A stretch of DNA of 64,000 bases from Symbiodinium sp. CCMP2592 (Eukaryota > Sar > Dinophyceae > Suessiales > Symbiodiniaceae), in contig CAJNDT010000135.1 in the NCBI GenBank assembly GCA_905221615.1, forward strand, positions 235,037 through 299,036, given 5' to 3'. Every line of letters begins with the position of its first letter. Position 1 is the first letter of the stretch. A program made the position numbers and the translations under genes. A model generated the notes under the pieces. That model was not told the origin of the DNA. It worked only from the letters and a program-made list of their open reading frames with translations, and did not search any database. This document shows, in pieces, positions 1-10,207 of the stretch.

Positions 1-65
1 AAATTTCCGGGAAAAGTTTCGAAGTTTCAGGGCGCCGGAAGGGCGAACTTCGAAAGCTCGGCGCT

Positions 66-210
66 TCCCATGAACCCCAAACCCTAAACCCTGAACCCCA
101 AACCCTGAACCCTAAACCCCGCAACCCTTAACCCCAAACCCCAAAGCCTAAACTCTAAATCCTAGACGCTTATTCCTTAACCCCAAACCTTAAACCCCAA
201 GCCCCCCCTT
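66..210 (+). repeat. Degenerate CCCTAAA telomere-like array
   Basis: Tandem but imperfect CCCTAAACC / CCCTGAACC / CCCAAACC units, the complement of the plant-type TTTAGGG telomere repeat that dinoflagellates share. Many units carry substitutions, so this is interstitial or subtelomeric decay and not an active telomere. The orientation is the one expected at a left chromosome end. Confidence 0.8.
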
Positions 211-479
211 AGCAACCCCCGGGGGCACCCTGTGAGGAGGTCGGCTCCCGTGTCCTCGCCCAGCGGGCCGTCCGCGTGCCTGTGCCAAGACACTTTGGAT
301 TTGGGGGTTACCACTTAAAAAAGGATTATCGTGTTCTCTTTAACGGGTTCTTAGGGTTTTGTAGAATTTTTGTGGTTCCCCTTGAAGTGTGCTTAGGGCA
401 TGTGTGGTTTTCTAGGCAACATTCTAGGGCTCCCCTTCCAAGACCTGAGGCTTTTGGGGGTTCCATTTTCAGGTTCTGG

Positions 480-840
480 CGTTAGAGGATTTTAGGGTTC
501 TCTGTCAAGGGACTCCTAGGACTTTATATAGAGGAATTTGGGGTTCCAGTCAAAAGGTTCTTTACGGGCCTTAACGAAATTCTAGGGTTCCCTTTCAAGC
601 TCCTCGGGCTTTAGAGGATTATGGGGTTTCCTTTTTCAGGGTATCTTAGGGCTTTAGAGGATTGTAGCTTCCCTTTGAAGGGGCGACCCCGTGCAAGGGC
701 TCTAAAAGGGCATTACAGGACAATAGGGTTCCCTTTAAAGGGGTTCTTAGGATAATAGGCAAATTCTAGGGTTCCCTTTAAAGGGGTTCTTAGGATTATA
801 CAGGCAAATTCTAGGTTTCCCTTTGAAGGGGTCTCGTAAG
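480..840 (+). repeat. Degenerate repeats built on TTCTAGGGTTCCCTTT
   Basis: A unit containing AATTCTAGGGTTCCCTTT followed by AAAGGGGTTCTTAGGA recurs about every 55-60 bp, clearest at 700-830, and in looser form from about 330. The arms CCCTTTAAAGGG are palindromic. The units still resemble TTTAGGG, so they may be telomere-derived satellite. No coding signal was seen. Confidence 0.65.
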
Positions 841-2453
841 GGCCTTTTGGTGTCGGGACAGCTCAGTTGCTCCTCGATTGATGCTGGGCTCATCCTTCAT
901 CCACGGAAGCGATAGAGCCAACCCGTTCGCGTCCGGGGAAGAAATCACAAGACAACCCTGGTTTAGGGAAGTCCCTCTTCGACTTTCCAGATGCTGCTCG
1001 ATCGGCCTAAAGATGACCTGCCATGTCGAAGTGGCTGGCAGTTGCGCGACCTGCGCTCGGCAGGCACATGTGTGGTAAAGCTCCTCAGCCTCAGCCGGAC
1101 TGTCTCCTACCAAGGCGAGGGTTTCGATTCAAAGCATTGCACGACCTCACTCGGCCTCATTAGCTCGGCTCGCGCAGATCGACCTCTTTTTCGGAAGGCG
1201 GCTCTCCCCATAGCTCAGCCAGCTCACCCCGGATGGCGGCAAGCAAAGAAACGCAACCTCGGCACCAAAAGAACTTCAAGCGTCGGGGTTTGCAGACTTA
1301 GTCTTAAAGACTTCGGCCTATGTCGAAGCCTGCAGCCTTTCGCCAGATCGCGATACTCCGTCCACTCGTACTTGCACCGCTGGCCCCCTTTTGGCCTGCG
1401 TGTCGCTGAGGCCGCGGGCCCAGCATCGCAGGCACCAAGAGGGCCAAGGCCTGACCGAAGAGAAGGTCGAACCGATTCTCAAGCTTGGATCAGCAGAAGC
1501 TCTGGGGGCCGTCAACTCGAGAAAATCAGGAAATACTTCGACGGGCACTGCAAGGTTCCTCTCCGGGCTTCCTGCTGGCAGGCCCGGCAGATTGAAGCCG
1601 TACACGGAAGCCTCACAGCCGGCTGACCTCTGACGGCCCAAGATTGAAGGAGTTGTCACCAGCAGTTGCATGGTGGGGTATTAGGCCTAGGATTGGGCTC
1701 CAAGATGCGGGACTTAGAACGGGGTTGACCGATGACTACTTGGGGTGGTGCGCAGTGCCGGGATGACGAATTTAAACCTGCAGATTCTCCAGTGCCAGTG
1801 GGTGCAGCAGTGCCTAGCACAGGAGTCCTAGGAATCTTGGCAGGACTTGTCCAGTGAGGCAGGCGGCCCAAGCACGTAGCCCAGGAGCGCAGCCATGAAA
1901 TACCCGGGCCTGGCATTTTTCGAGTCTCAGCTTCATTTGCAGATGCTCAGGGCCACGCCGCCTGCTTCCGGACTCACTTTGAAGATCTCGGCGCAGTGCC
2001 TTGGCTTATGCTGTTGTGATCGTTTACGTGTCGGGTTCAGGGAATACCATGCCAATGCCTCTGAGCCCGTCGCCCAACCTGCAAGCACCGCCGGAAACAC
2101 GACGTCGCCAAGGCCCAAAACATCCTCCAAACTTCTTAGAGGATCAACCCGAAGGCAGAAGGCCGTGCAGCTGAGGGCCAGTCGCTGGGGCGGCTGCCTA
2201 AGACCACCTCAGCTTCTTGTAGTAGATTTTCATCTAGTTGGGTTCTTGCAGAATATCCAAGCAAAATGAAAGACTGTTCCGCGAGACAGTATAGTATGTG
2301 TCTGAGGGTTTACGAAAACACGTGTTCTAGTGCGTCCTCTAGTTTGTTAAAGTAGATTTTCGAATGCGCATGCTTTACTATGACACTGTTTCATAAGTAA
2401 AACTGTATTGTCCATCATCGTTTGTGGTACTGCTGCTCATGTATCGTACATTC
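841..2453. other. No recognisable gene
   Basis: Short overlapping ORFs exist on both strands, but none shows a protein family motif, conserved cysteine pattern or believable exon junctions. The part from about 2,250 is AT-richer and looks non-coding. It may contain unrecognised exons of the kind found elsewhere in the window. Confidence 0.4.
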
Positions 2454-2560
2454 GGAGTGCTTGTTAAAGGATTAACTGAAGTTCCCATTATGAGAACCAC
2501 AGTCTTTACTATAGATCCCTATTATGGTAACTTGAACTAACTTCCTCAACAAGAACCCAG
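2454..2560. mobile_element. Second, diverged copy of the introner-like inverted-repeat element
   Basis: This 107-bp stretch aligns along its whole length with the element that forms the intron at 5595-5707. The right ends share CTATTxTGGTAACTT and then a terminus AACAAGAACCCAG. The left ends share CTTGTTAAxGG, followed by a related CCCATTATGAGAACC / TCACAATAAAGAAACC core. The left terminus is more decayed. No flanking exon could be recognised, so it is unknown whether this copy is also an intron. Confidence 0.7.
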
Positions 2561-2734
2561 TATTTCCTACATGTCTTAGTATATAACAACTATAATCAGG
2601 AACCCCCAAAATAGTATGGCCTATCTTTCATGCTCCCATAATTGGCCAAAAGCTCCAGTGGTTGCATTCCCACATCGAGGGCCCGGCCTCGAGAAGGCCC
2701 GGCCTCTCCAGAACAGCCCAGAAATTAGGGTTCC

Positions 2735-2845
2735 GGCTTCGGGACTTTAGGGGCTTAGGACTTTAGGGCTTAGGGGTTTAGGGCTTAGGGGTTTTAGGGT
2801 TTAGGGGTTTAGGGTCTGGGGGTTTAGGGTTTAGGCTTCAAAGCT
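2735..2845 (+). repeat. TTTAGGG-like interstitial array
   Basis: Repeated GGGTTTAGG / GGGCTTAGG / GGGTCTGGG units in the TTTAGGG orientation, opposite to the array at the left edge. Degenerate, interstitial telomere-type repeat. Confidence 0.75.
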
Positions 2846-3622
2846 CCCCTGCTCTACGTTTCCTCCGCGCTCGGAGCGTGAAAGTCTTTCTCAGAAAACC
2901 TCCTCCACCATCTCGTCCTTCTCTTCCGACTGAGTGGTGGCCGACCCCCGCCTTGGGCGGAAGGAGGCGGAACCGAGCCCGAAGCTCAAGCCGTAACTGT
3001 TCGTGAAGCAGTTCGCAAACTCGTCTCTCTCATCATCCCGGTCCTGAGAATGACGACTTCGGCCCGAAAATCCCACTACTCTTTACGGGGTCGTCTTGGG
3101 GTGTGTCCCGTCGCGTGGCTCTCTGGGCATCCACCCGAGGGGAAGACTGAACGCAACCGGGAACCCCAAACCTGTACCAAGTACGTTCTATTTCCTGGGA
3201 ACGTAGGGCATGGACCATAGGCAGGAATAGGTGTTCCAAAGCTCATGTCTGAACATAGCTTGAGTGCTATACTGACACATCGGACATGAAGACTATTCCA
3301 AAGCTCAAGCGAAAATGATCGCTTAATGTGGACTTTCACGAAGTCGCATCTCTCCATTTCACCCTCGCCTTCAACTCCAAACTTGCAGCAGGCACGGGGC
3401 GAGCTTAATGTCGTAATCAGTGCACGATTCGCCTTAAACCGGTGCCCATTTCCTCATTTCCTCACTGTATATTTGCCTCAGGTTCGTGCATACTTCCTCT
3501 GCCTCTGCCGGGGCAGAGTCGGAACCTAAGAACAGGCAATGTTGACACCTGAAACATATTGACCTCTTGCATGCTACCGCCTGTGCACACGGCTTCCACG
3601 CCACGATCTTGCGCGAACATGG

Positions 3623-4511
3623 TCAAATGACGCGATGGGGTTCCCAACGGCTATATTCCCAAAAGCCCTCTATTGATGTGAATCCCTGCCCGGGGTCCTT
3701 CTCAAAAAGGATGGAGGCGCAGCGCGCAGCCAGGGGCTGAGAGTCCCCGTCTTGCAGCCGCTGCGCAATCTGCGCGACGCGTAGGTCCAGCTCCATCGCC
3801 GAGGACGAGTGAGGGGTGAACAAGAGTGCCACCTCCTGGAAAACTGCCTTTATGATCCGGAAGTAGGAAGCCGTGTCGCCATTTTCGATGCCAGTGCTCG
3901 CGATCTCCCGAAAGGAGGACAAAGATGGAAACTGGAAGTCGTCGGTAACCAGAATTGGCAGAACCGCGCAGAAGGTCAAATAACTTGCCTGCGTCAGCCA
4001 CTCGGCGATCTGCTTGGAAGCAAGGCCGCCATCACTGCAAATGAGGACGGCACAGACCGAATCAACTGGAATTGGCTCAGCCTTTGTTAGTACTGCAAGC
4101 TTGAGACTTGAGGAGCCTATTAGAAGCGGGGCGAGCAGGTCGTACAAGACCAGAGCCGTGGCGACCGCTTCCATGTCATCGGGGTCCGCGAGGATCACTC
4201 CATCCACATCCTGGTCCTTGGAGCCCTGACAAATGCTGGTGCCTGCGGTTTGGGTAAGGCTTGCTACGACCTCATCGATGCCCTCGGCACTGACCACATT
4301 CAGTTCCAATGTTTCCAGTGTCCAGAGCCACTTCAAAGTATCGTTAACTTCTGGAAGTCCGATTCCCAAGCTGGACAAGTCTCTGATGTCACCCACGGCA
4401 TTAGCGTAGTGCCTTCTGAAGGACTCGTCGGGCATGGAGAAACCCGGAAGTGTGATGAGCAGGCTTGGTACACTTTGCTGTCTTGCTGTCACCATTTCAC
4501 CAACACACCAC
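3623..4511 (-). CDS. TIR receptor exon 6: TIR C-terminal helices and C-terminal domain
   Basis: The exon starts after an acceptor CACCTGAG at 4512. Joining it to exon 5 rebuilds the TIR motif SRKWCVGEM, with phase 2 agreeing. The Glu of WCxxE occupies the place of the catalytic glutamate of NAD-cleaving TIR domains. The remaining 260 or so residues have no family I can name. They hold a hydrophobic beta-strand pattern (AVLICSDGG, CAVLPILVTDD) that could be a second Rossmann- or TIR-like fold. The frame ends at a stop at 3623. No poly(A) signal was identified downstream. Confidence 0.8.
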
Positions 4512-7500
4512 CTCAGGTGTCGCTGAGGTACCAAAACTAATGTCCGATTCTCTCTTCTACAGTGCTCCCATGTTCAACAACTCTTACATGCTTTGCAAGA
4601 ACAAGGTGCTTGGCTGATTTGGCGCCCTCGTGTTTCGACAATTCCGGAATCCCAGAACATGCTGAAATTTGTTGGGCCCGTCATTATGGTTGGGCCACGG
4701 ACGGTTTTTGTCAGAAAGGATTCGGACTAGAACATGCAATTATGCTTGGGTCATGGGTGCTCTCCTTGCAGAAAAAGGCGCGAAAGTCCAAAACCAAGGC
4801 ACAAACAGAAAAGCAAAAAAAAAAAGTGAAAAAGGGAGTTCCAGCATAAAACGTGAACAAGAACGTACACAAGTCGAGGTTCGGACACGAAACGAGCCAA
4901 AAAAACAAAAGCAAGCAAAATCAGCATAGTCACTCCAAAAACACCTGCTGCAAAAGCCGAAGGCAGCAAAGACTTATCGCGCAGACCCAAAAGCAAAGGA
5001 GGCAAGGGGTAGGGGCGGCAGCTCAGTGGCAAGAACAACCGAGCCACTTCCGTGACAGAACTGCAGGGCTTCCGAGAATGACGACTTTCTCCACATCGTG
5101 AGCCACATGGTTGAAGAGCTTCGAGAGGTCCTTGAGGTCGTCTGAATCAATGAAGGTCTTGAACTTCGATGCACGATGCTGAAGCTCAATTTTGAGCAGG
5201 CGGGCCAAGCTGCCTGCTGCCTGCTTGTGATGGCAGAGAAAGAATGAATAGCGCTTGTGTGTCTTTGCAATGAGGTGTCTCACGAGGCCGTACAAACTCA
5301 CGAGCACGAGCAACATGGCGACGAGCACGGCGATGACCACGCATGCCAGCATGGAGCTGTAGCTGTCTGCAGAAGGGACGAACAGGGCACCGATGTCCAG
5401 GATGGTGAGCGCACCGCCATGCATCAGGAGGTCCAGGTGGGTGCTCAAACGAACACGCCAGGGCTTTACATAAGCAGAGCAACACAAGCTGAGGTAAAGG
5501 ATAAAGTTCATGGAAAGCATCCTAGCCGTCTCGGAGGGCAGTAAAGGGCAAAGTACGATCATCAAGTTGCGGAACAAGAAGACAACCGCAAAGCCTGGGT
5601 TCTTGTTAAGGGCTATCTAAGTTATCACAATAAAGAAACCATATGATTTCGTATAGATTCCTATTGTGGTAACTTACATCAGATTTCCTTAACAAGAACC
5701 CAGAAGCCCTGAGCTCCAGGTCGAAAACGCATGGCCAAGAAGGACCAGGCCCGCACAAAGTTGGCATCCGCAGCCCTTACCTTCCGAGGGAACTCGATGA
5801 CAATCACCCAGGCACACACCGACAAGAAGGCTAAGGGCGCCAAAAGGGCAAATGCCCCGTACAAGCACATCTGCAGATGAATTCCTTGCCCATCACAGAA
5901 AACATCGGGGTAGTCATCGATGGTGTACAGGCCATTCGGATGCTCCTTGCATCGAAAAGGTCGGAGCAGCAGCGAACAAGCGGCAATGAAGAAGAGCACT
6001 GCCAGAAATCCCAGGGAACGTCCAAACAGGCGAAGGGGTACCTCCTTGCCGCCTGACCTTCGCACTTTGCTGTACACGACATGGGTCACGGCCAACACTG
6101 CAACCAGGCAACACGGGATGGCGAACGACTGTATGACGAAAAGTGACAGTGTGGGAACCTCCGCAAAGCATCTGATGGAGCTGAAGGAACTGAGCAGCAC
6201 ATCGAAGGCAACAACGTCCAGCATCTTCAGCAATGTCAGGAAGGGCTCGCCCCACTTCACCCCGAACTGCCTGATAATGAGCAACAGCTGTGCAAAGGTT
6301 ACGACTTGACCCATGCCTATTCCGGCAAGGACCAGCGGACGCGATTGACTTCTGTTGCCGGCCCAGATCATCACTAAATGCCATGTGACCGCAAACACAA
6401 GCAGCATCACTCCAATACCCGCCGCCACGATGTAGTCATTGCTGAAGCAGGCCACACACTCACCACGGATATCATCCTCGCGCCAACCCGGCAAGCAGCT
6501 GGCGCAAGCAATGCTTTGGTTGTCGCGGCCTCGGGCAATTTCGGGCTTCGGCTTCAGAAGTGCCATGCCAGTCCGGAGCCTTCACAAAGGCCCTGGGCCC
6601 CTCAGGGGCCACCCCGAAACACCTCAAAAAAGCCTCGGAAGCCCCAGCCCTGCCGCTCTGCCTCTGGCACAGGAGCCCGGGGAGCCACCGGGGCAGCGCT
6701 CCGGGAGCTTATGGCACTCCTGGGATCGGGAAAAGGGAACGCAGATGCACACACCTTCCCTTGGCTGAATATGGCTGAATATATAGCAGTATAGCAGTCG
6801 ATAGCCCCACGATGTCTTCAGAGCATTGCTGGTCGATGCAATGCTGACGGTATTGCAATACCCGGATGCAGCTATAGAACGAACAGCACAAAGACACTTC
6901 CAAAGCTCAAACTCCACTCCTGGGCACCTCCTCCAACTATATGTACAGCCCAACCTAGACCAAGACCTCAACGTCCCTGAAACTCTTCGCCAGGGCTCGA
7001 AGACGGCACCCGGGCTCTCGTTCGACGCATAGAAGCCTGGGCGCAGCTGGAGCTCCCCCGAGCCAGGGCAGACAGAGCCCATCGGACAGTCCTCCAACGA
7101 GCTTGGGTTTGGAAATGAAACAGGAATTATGGGCTTGGGGGTTTGGGGTTCAAAATGGTTCAAAAAGAAGGCTTTGCGGTTTGTGGAATTTGTGGGTACA
7201 GCAACAGCACTACTTAAGAAAACATTGGATTAAGAAAATGAGACTCTGGATTTTGCGATTGATAGGGTTCTATATAAAATACCAAGCACGGTTAAAATAA
7301 GAAAACCAGGGTACCCTCGTCCGCGAGTCTCATGTTCTTATTTCGTTCTGTCATACTAGTGCGCGTAAACTAGGCCTGTGCTGTATGAGGGATACCATAC
7401 ATCAGGGGCCTTTGCCTAACATCCTAGCCCTAGTACTTGGGGTGTCCTAGGCACTTCGTGCCTTGACCCTGCTGAAGTTTCCCCTCCAATGCTTCCAAGC

Positions 7501-10207
7501 ACGGCTTTCAGGGATCGTAGGCATCCTCCTGGTCTTTAGCTGGGTTCTGGAACGAAGGAGAATAAGAAAATGCCAGAGTCTCGTTTTCTTATTTAGGTGG
7601 GTTCTGGAACGAAGGAAAATAAGAAAATGCCAGAGTCTCAGAGTCTCGGTTTCTTATTTAGGTGGGTTCTGGAACGAAGGAGAATAAGAAAATGCCAGAG
7701 TCTCGTTTTCTGATTTAGGTGGGTTCTGGAACGAAGGAGAATAAGAAAATGCCAGAGTCTCGTTTTCTGATTTAGGTGGGTTCTGGGACGAAGGAGAATA
7801 AGAAAATGCCAGAGTGTCGTTTTCTTATTTAGGTGGGTTCTGGAACGAAGGAAAATAAGAAAATGCCAGAGTCTCAGAGTCTCGGTTTCTTATTTAGGTG
7901 GGTTCTGGAACGAAGGAGAATAAGAAAATGCCAGAGTCTCGTTTTCTGATTTAGGTGGGTTCTGGAACGAAGGAGAATAAGAAAATGCCAGAGTCTCGTT
8001 TTCTTATTTAGGTGGGTTCTAGAACGAAGGAGAATAAGATAATGTCAGAGTCTCGTTGTCATATTTAGGTGGGTTCTAGAACGAAGGAGAAAAAGAAAAT
8101 GCCAGAGTCTCAGAGTCTCGTTTTCTTATTTAGGTGGGTTCTAGAACGGGCCCTGGACATAGCTATTATCAGAAAACGGCCTTAAGAAAACCAGACTACC
8201 CTGACCCATCCCAGAGTAAATATTCCCATAAAACCAGCCGCTATCAAAATAAGAAAACCAGACCACCCTCGTCCCAGAAAGTATTTTCTTATACAGCGCT
8301 CCCGCTGTAGTGGAGTTGATGGTCACAACTACAGGAGAAAAGTCCATCTGCGACTAGCTAAGGCTTAGTGGTTCGTCATCACAGATCACAAGTGAAAGCG
8401 GTCGTCCGTGTATCCCGCAAGGAAATGAAACAAAATCAATATGGAAGAACCCTCTCTAAATTCATTCCTCGATGCTAGCTGCAGAGAAAGACATTCGGAC
8501 GTCCTGGCAGCGGCCGTCACTGAGATAAGTTCCGGCGATGCAACGGCAAAGGAGCTGTGAGGGTGCCCCACGCACGGCGACCCACTTCTCGCCGGTGGAG
8601 GTGTTCAGGCACTCGCTGGTCGTCCACCTCTCGTCTCCACAAAGGCTGCACTCTGTGAGGCCGCTTCTGTTTGCGAAGGAGCCAGGAGCACAAAATTCGC
8701 ATTCTGTGGAGCCGTTGACAGCGGAAATCTTGCCGGCCTCGCAAGCTACGCAGGCGGTCTCACCTGCCAGCTGCTGATATCGCCCGCTTTGACAAAAGAC
8801 ACAGCGGCGCGTGCTTCCGCTGCTGTCATCGAAGGCCTCTGAAAATGTCCCTGCGGGGCACATCCTGCACTCCGATGCCCTCGAGCGGGACGACAGGAAC
8901 AGGCCTTCTTTGTCGACAACTCCAGAGCCTGCAGTGCATTGGGTACGAAGAGGGACGACTTGGCGCCAGCTGCTGTCCCGTCGTAGCCAGTTGCAAGCCA
9001 CATCATACGTACTATTTCCAGTCTCCATCTGGCCAATAGCTTCTTGGACGTCATCTCGGTTGAAAGTCAGGTCGCTGAGCATCGCATGCACCAGCGGACT
9101 CTTCTCTTGCAGGTCGGCGCTGACCATTTTCAGGATCTGTGTGGAGGCTGGTGCCGTCCTTCGGTTCCCTGCTTCCCACTCTGCCGCACTGAAGCGGGGG
9201 AAGAGGATGGCCTCCGGGTTCATGGTGACGAAGGTCCCATCAGGTAGCCACCAGTAGAAGAGCACCCTTAGGTTCTCAACATAGTAGACGTACCTGTCAA
9301 AGTCATCGACGATGCCAATGGCAACAGGAAGAGCATAGGCAGCCGAGCGATGCATGAAGGACGGGAGCAGCCAGCCATAGCTGCCACTTGTAAGGAGTGG
9401 AATGCATTGGGTGACGTCGTGCCTGCAAGCTGGGGACGGCCACCAGTGGTTGCCGTGACATTTTGCCACGTAGTTCGGGCCTTCATCTCCAGGAACCTCC
9501 TGGACCCCATCAGTGTCGCCAGACCACTTGACATATTCCGCAAGCCTTCCATGGTGCACCCAGTTCGTCCCGGCCGTGTCGCAAGCAACCAAATCGGGCA
9601 GGAGTACATCTTCGATACTGTCGAACAGGGCTCGCACGGCGCTGGCATGGGAGAGGCTTGCATTGTATGTGCGGTGGTAGTCCAGGGTCAACCCTGCAGA
9701 TTGATAAGCAAAATCTTGGACCTCACGCTTCACGAAGAGGTACTCCTCACCCACGAAGCCAATTCCTCCAAGACTTACCGGCGCGTGCTGTGGGAACAGC
9801 CTCTCGAGAGTGGCAGGTGCATCTTGCAAGGCCGAGGTGTAGATATCCAGAGCCACATGGATTCTCGTATCCTCGCCGCAGCCCTCCAGGCTGGCTTCGC
9901 CCAGATTAAAGTCGCGACAGCCCACCAAAGCGTAGAGGGCCGTCCAAGACCCGGAAGCTCTCACAGAATGGACGTAAGTGCGATACCCCAAGACCTCTGC
10001 AGTTACAATTTGAGCAAACTGTGTCAACAGCTGCGCCGAGGACCAGTCGGCTTCCACAAACCCAACCGGGAGGTCAGCACCTCGATTGTCTTGCAAGAAA
10101 TATCTATCTGCTTCGGGAATGCCATCTTCCAAGCAAAGACCGCGAGAACCTATCAGGAAGCTGGGTACGAGCAGAATCACCGACCATGTGCGAAATGCCT
10201 TGGGCAT
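3623..10207 (-). CDS. OpuAC-like / GCC2-GCC3 cysteine-rich / multi-TM / TIR receptor-like protein, six exons
   Basis: Proposed join on the minus strand: 8504-10207, 6999-7091, 6662-6719, 5708-6529, 5048-5594, 3623-4511. These exons sum to 4,113 bases with no frame break, giving about 1,370 residues. Order of domains: signal peptide (1-25, MPKAFRTW then a hydrophobic run); an OpuAC-type compatible-solute binding domain (about 45-425); cysteine-rich repeats like GCC2/GCC3 or ephrin-receptor-like motifs (about 430-650); about eight or nine membrane segments (650-1000); a cytosolic TIR domain (about 1007-1110, FFLCHHK, FIDSDDL, KVVILGSP, SRKWCVGE); and a C-terminal alpha/beta region of about 260 residues. 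The layout suggests a cell-surface sensor of a betaine-like solute that signals through TIR. That role is inference; the domains are read from sequence. Intron boundaries are GA-AG, GA-AG, GC-AG, GC-AG and GT-AG. Confidence 0.8.
5048..5594 (-). CDS. TIR receptor exon 5: last membrane segments and N-terminal half of TIR
   Basis: Translation begins FAVVFLFRN after the 113-bp introner intron and contains three or four hydrophobic stretches (for example MLACVVIAVLVAMLLVLVS). A basic stop-transfer HLIAKTHKRY then leads into the TIR beta-A strand YSFFLCHHK. The exon ends after CGGAA with a canonical GT donor at 5047. Confidence 0.82.
5595..5707 (-). mobile_element. Introner-like inverted-repeat element forming intron 4 of the TIR receptor gene
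   Basis: The intron is almost entirely a small inverted-repeat element. Its ends are CTGGGTTCTTGTTAAGG and CCTTAACAAGAACCCAG, a perfect 17-bp inverted repeat, with inner arms GTTACCACAATA / TATTGTGATAAC. The short direct repeat GGCTT occurs on both flanks, in CAGGGCTTC and CAGGCTTTG, as expected of a target-site duplication. Splicing with a GC donor at 5707 and an AG acceptor at 5595 restores the frame exactly (RPGAQ-GFAVV). This fits the introner model of DNA transposons that make introns on insertion. Confidence 0.8.
5708..6529 (-). CDS. TIR receptor exon 4: last cysteine motif and five membrane segments
   Basis: Starts at acceptor CCCGAG (6530) as RDNQSIACASC. It finishes the cysteine-rich region with CASCLPGW and ECVACF, then runs through hydrophobic segments such as IVAAGIGVMLLVFAV, VVTFAQLLLII, FAIPCCLVAVLAV, FLAVLFFIAACSLLL and YGAFALLAPLAFLSV. 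A GTAAGG at 5780 looks like a perfect donor, but using it would lose the frame with exon 5. Reading on to 5708 keeps it. Confidence 0.82.
6662..6719 (-). CDS. TIR receptor exon 3: 58-bp micro-exon of the cysteine-rich region
   Basis: Encodes ECHKLPERCPGGSPGSCARG and nothing else. It is flanked by an acceptor ATCCCAG and a GC donor (AGAG|GCAGAG). The phase matches exon 4 (GCC AGA G + GC CGC), and GAGGC is repeated at both junctions. The CPGG...CARG spacing is typical of GCC2/GCC3-type cysteine repeats. Confidence 0.8.
6999..7091 (-). CDS. TIR receptor exon 2: 93-bp exon of the cysteine-rich region
   Basis: 31 codons beginning DCPMGSVCPGSGELQLRPGF, phase 0 at both ends. Joined to exon 1 it gives RCQ-DCPMGSVCPG, a natural continuation of the cysteine array. 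Both neighbouring introns would use GA donors (CAG|GAC and TTC|GAG). The sequences AGGAC and GAG are repeated at the paired junctions, so the exact cut is ambiguous by a few bases while the product is not. Confidence 0.75.
7538..8150 (+). repeat. Higher-order tandem repeat (57/65-bp units) in intron 1 of the TIR receptor gene
   Basis: Unit starts (AGGTGGGTTCTGG or close) fall at 7538, 7595, 7660, 7717, 7774, 7831, 7896, 7953, 8010, 8067 and 8132. The spacings are 57, 65, 57, 57, 57, 65, 57, 57, 57, 65, so four units make a 236-bp higher-order repeat. The 65-bp units differ by an extra CAGAGTCT. Units at 7595 and 7831 also share private variants (GGAAAATAAG, CTCGGTTTC), confirming block duplication. 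Each unit contains the palindromic arms AATAAGAAAA and TTTTCTTATT around a 13-bp loop. Confidence 0.9.
8504..10207 (-). CDS. TIR receptor exon 1: signal peptide, OpuAC-like binding domain, first cysteine repeats
   Basis: A true ATG at 10207 gives MPKAFRTW followed by a hydrophobic signal sequence. The OpuAC-like region opens with LPVGFVEADWSSAQLLTQF and closes with the family-like tail KSPLVHAMLSD, FNRDDVQEAI, VACNWLRRDSSWRQ. Cysteine repeats follow (CRMCPAGTFSEA, CVFCQSGRYQ, CVACEAGKI, CEFCAPGSF, CSLCGDE, CRCIAGTY). The frame stays open to a stop at 8462, but cutting after CAG (8504) fuses cleanly to exon 2. The ligand is unknown; glycine betaine, choline or a related osmolyte is inferred only from the family. 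Confidence 0.82.

Noticed and set aside
991..1671. Overlapping ORFs of 117-211 codons near the left edge
   Set aside because: Both strands are open over the same interval, composition is GC-rich and no motif or splice logic supports either.
5775..5785. Perfect-looking GTAAGG donor in exon 4 of the TIR receptor
   Set aside because: Using it loses the frame with the next exon; reading on to the GC donor at 5707 keeps frame and the membrane segment.
7538..8150. Regularly spaced repeats resembling a CRISPR array
   Set aside because: Units are contiguous and nearly identical over their whole 57-65 bp, with no unique spacers, and lie in a eukaryotic intron.
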